Positions 62,977-64,000 of a stretch of DNA of 64,000 nucleotides are shown here, in pieces (the first letter of the stretch is position 1; every line of letters begins with the position of its first letter). Below the pieces are notes generated by a model. That model searched no databases, was not told the DNA's origin, and was given only the letters and a program-made list of their open reading frames with translations. A program made the translations under genes and the position numbers. The stretch covers positions 180,020-244,019 of the forward strand of contig JAEERY010000020.1 of the NCBI GenBank assembly GCA_016286035.1. The letters are read 5' to 3'. This stretch comes from Lachnospiraceae bacterium (GTDB lineage Bacteria > Bacillota > Clostridia > Lachnospirales > Lachnospiraceae).

Positions 62977-63557
62977 TGTTACATAGTTATGGTGCCGGAT
63001 ACTCAAATGTTGTCATAAGGCCTCTTGAAGAAAAAGACATTGAAACCATCAGAAGATGGAGAAATGATACGTCTCAGACAAAATTCCTGCGTGATGTCGG
63101 ACATATAACAAGTCAGATGCAGCTGGAGTGGTATAACAATTATCTGAAAGATGAATCTCAGGTAATATTTGCCATAGATGAAGTGGATGAACTCAATCGA
63201 ATGGTTGGCAGTCTTGCGGTATATAATATAAATCCCAATGAGCATACTGCCGAAATAGGAAAGATCCAGATCGGTGATCCTGCAGCACATGGAAAAGGCA
63301 TAGGAAGAGTCAGTCTTGTTATGGCTATGAAGATAGCAATAAGACTGATGGGAATAGAAAAGATACTCGGAGGTGTCAGCCGGGATAATGTTCAGGCATA
63401 TACCAATGATATGAGAGTGGGATTCAGGATAGTTGGAGAACATATCTCGGATAATGGTATAGTTGAAGCAGATATAGAACTGGATGAGAGCGATTTATTC
63501 AGAGCCAATGATTATTATGAAAGCATAGAGGTGTCAGACAACTGGTATGAAATATAG
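62976..63557 (+). CDS. GNAT-family N-acyltransferase
   Basis: 193 residues. VVIRPLEEKDIETIRRWRNDT is the typical RimJ-like start, and HTAEIGKIQIGDPAAHGKGIGRVSLVMAMKIAIRLMGIEKI holds the acyl-CoA pyrophosphate-binding motif (HGKGIG). In polysaccharide loci such proteins N-acylate amino sugars. The VioA-like aminotransferase at 55195 would supply the amine and the MaoC overlapping its 3' end by 11 bases could shape the acyl-CoA. RBS AGGAGAG before the TAATG-coupled start. Confidence 0.88.
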   Translation: MLHSYGAGYSNVVIRPLEEKDIETIRRWRNDTSQTKFLRDVGHITSQMQLEWYNNYLKDESQVIFAIDEVDELNRMVGSLAVYNINPNEHTAEIGKIQIGDPAAHGKGIGRVSLVMAMKIAIRLMGIEKILGGVSRDNVQAYTNDMRVGFRIVGEHISDNGIVEADIELDESDLFRANDYYESIEVSDNWYEI

Positions 63558-63942
63558 TGTTGGTATGACCGGAGAATACAGCAAATTAATCACCGAAGAG
63601 GATATTAATGCCTTTGCTACTGTTTCGGGTGATTATAATCCTGTACACATTGATGATAAAAAAGCAAAACAGAGTGTGTTCGGGAAAAGAGTGGCACATG
63701 GAATGCTGACTGTGTCATTTATATCAAAAGTTATAGGTACCATAATGCCCGGGGAAGGAACAATCTATTTATCACAGAATGTTGATTTTCTTAAGCCTGT
63801 GTTTATAAATGATACAGTCAGGGCTGTGGTGACGATAACGGAGATGGGTAAGAATAATAAGGCAACTCTGATCACGGAAGTATTTAATCAGGATAATGAG
63901 AAAGTTATAAGCGGAAGTGCATTGGTCAAATTGCCTCAATAA
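63547..63942 (+). CDS. MaoC-like (R)-hydratase, copy 2
   Basis: 131 residues. GDYNPVHIDDKKAKQSVFG gives the catalytic Asp29 and His34, followed by KRVAHGMLTVSFISKVIG and NVDFLKPVFINDTV, the standard (R)-enoyl hydratase pattern. Related to but distinct from copy 1 at 17786. Coupling with the GNAT gene (11-base overlap) suggests that it makes a 3-hydroxyacyl-thioester for N-acylation. A small gap follows, then another gene begins. Confidence 0.88.
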   Translation: MKYSVGMTGEYSKLITEEDINAFATVSGDYNPVHIDDKKAKQSVFGKRVAHGMLTVSFISKVIGTIMPGEGTIYLSQNVDFLKPVFINDTVRAVVTITEMGKNNKATLITEVFNQDNEKVISGSALVKLPQ

Positions 63943-63975
63943 CATCTGAGGATATAGGAGTGGAGTGATACTGAT

Positions 63976-64000
63976 ATGATAAATGAAGCCAAGATGCTGG
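63976..64000 (+). CDS. First codons of the next gene (runs off the right edge)
   Basis: ATG 63976 opens MINEAKML and continues past the window. GGAG at 63962-63965 lies ten bases upstream, and the spacing from the MaoC gene (33 bases) is operon-like. Nothing can be said of the function; a further enzyme of acyl-thioester metabolism is possible given its neighbours. Confidence 0.5.

Noticed and set aside
1..64000. CRISPR arrays, tRNA/rRNA genes, IS elements or prophage
   Set aside because: No spaced direct repeats, cloverleaf-type sequence, transposase, integrase or phage structural motifs were noticed on either strand.

Overview
The window is almost entirely one very large surface-glycan biosynthesis locus. 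About 55 genes run in the same direction (+) with tight or overlapping junctions. Only a short divergent pair lies on the - strand at the left edge: a glucose-1-phosphate cytidylyltransferase and a frameshifted membrane sulfatase-family gene. The low-to-moderate GC content, AGGAGG-type ribosome binding sites, frequent TTG starts and protein style (PglK-like ABC exporters, DUF6056-like membrane proteins, TupA-type ATP-grasp) suggest a Firmicute of the Lachnospiraceae (Butyrivibrio/Pseudobutyrivibrio type). That assignment is inference. No rRNA, tRNA, IS element, transposase, integrase, CRISPR array or phage gene was seen.

Region by region. 1-2.1 kb (-): rfbF (CDP-glucose) and the broken sulfatase-like gene. 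2.2-8.4 kb: two related polytopic membrane proteins, a membrane-anchored SGNH hydrolase, a strong hairpin terminator, a TupA-like ATP-grasp protein and a GT4. 8.4-21.8 kb: an unusual decoration block containing an EctB-like aminotransferase, two MBOAT acyltransferases each with an SGNH partner, an SDR, an FkbH protein, a free-standing acyl carrier protein, a MaoC hydratase, a FemAB/GNAT-like protein, an AsnB-type amidotransferase and a DUF2334-type deacetylase. 21.8-38.0 kb: glycosyltransferases, two PglK/MsbA-like ABC exporters, a Wzy-like polymerase, an SDR reductase, a membrane protein, and an aldolase plus thiamine-diphosphate (TPP) enzyme pair. 38.0-52.4 kb: a visibly AT-richer block with a third MBOAT/SGNH pair, a third ABC exporter, a GT10 fucosyltransferase-like protein, an FkbM methyltransferase and tandem GT-A enzymes. 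It ends in a cassette of WbqC, beta-propeller, TPP enzyme, ATP-grasp and metallophosphoesterase. 52.4-64 kb: restarts from a good candidate promoter that overlaps a perfect 22-bp inverted repeat. It holds GT2 enzymes, a VioA/FdtB-like sugar aminotransferase, an SDR reductase, three membrane proteins (one an acyltransferase-3), a GNAT, a second MaoC and the first codons of another gene.

How the genes could work together (inference). Nucleotide-activated sugars, including CDP-linked and 4-amino sugars, are assembled on a lipid carrier by the GT2/GT4/GT8/GT10 enzymes. They are flipped by the ABC exporters and polymerised by the Wzy-like protein. They are then decorated outside the membrane by MBOAT/SGNH and acyltransferase-3 systems. 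Some of the acyl groups may be made to order in the cytoplasm on the dedicated ACP by FkbH, SDR and MaoC. The presence of three exporters, three MBOAT/SGNH pairs, two TPP enzymes and two MaoC proteins suggests stacked cassettes building more than one glycan, or one glycan assembled from modules of different origin.

The strongest candidate for an undescribed system is the FkbH-ACP-MaoC-SDR-MBOAT/SGNH block at 9.6-18.2 kb. Second is the WbqC/propeller/TPP/ATP-grasp/phosphoesterase cassette at 47.4-52.4 kb. All functional names rest on motif recognition by eye; no database search was possible.
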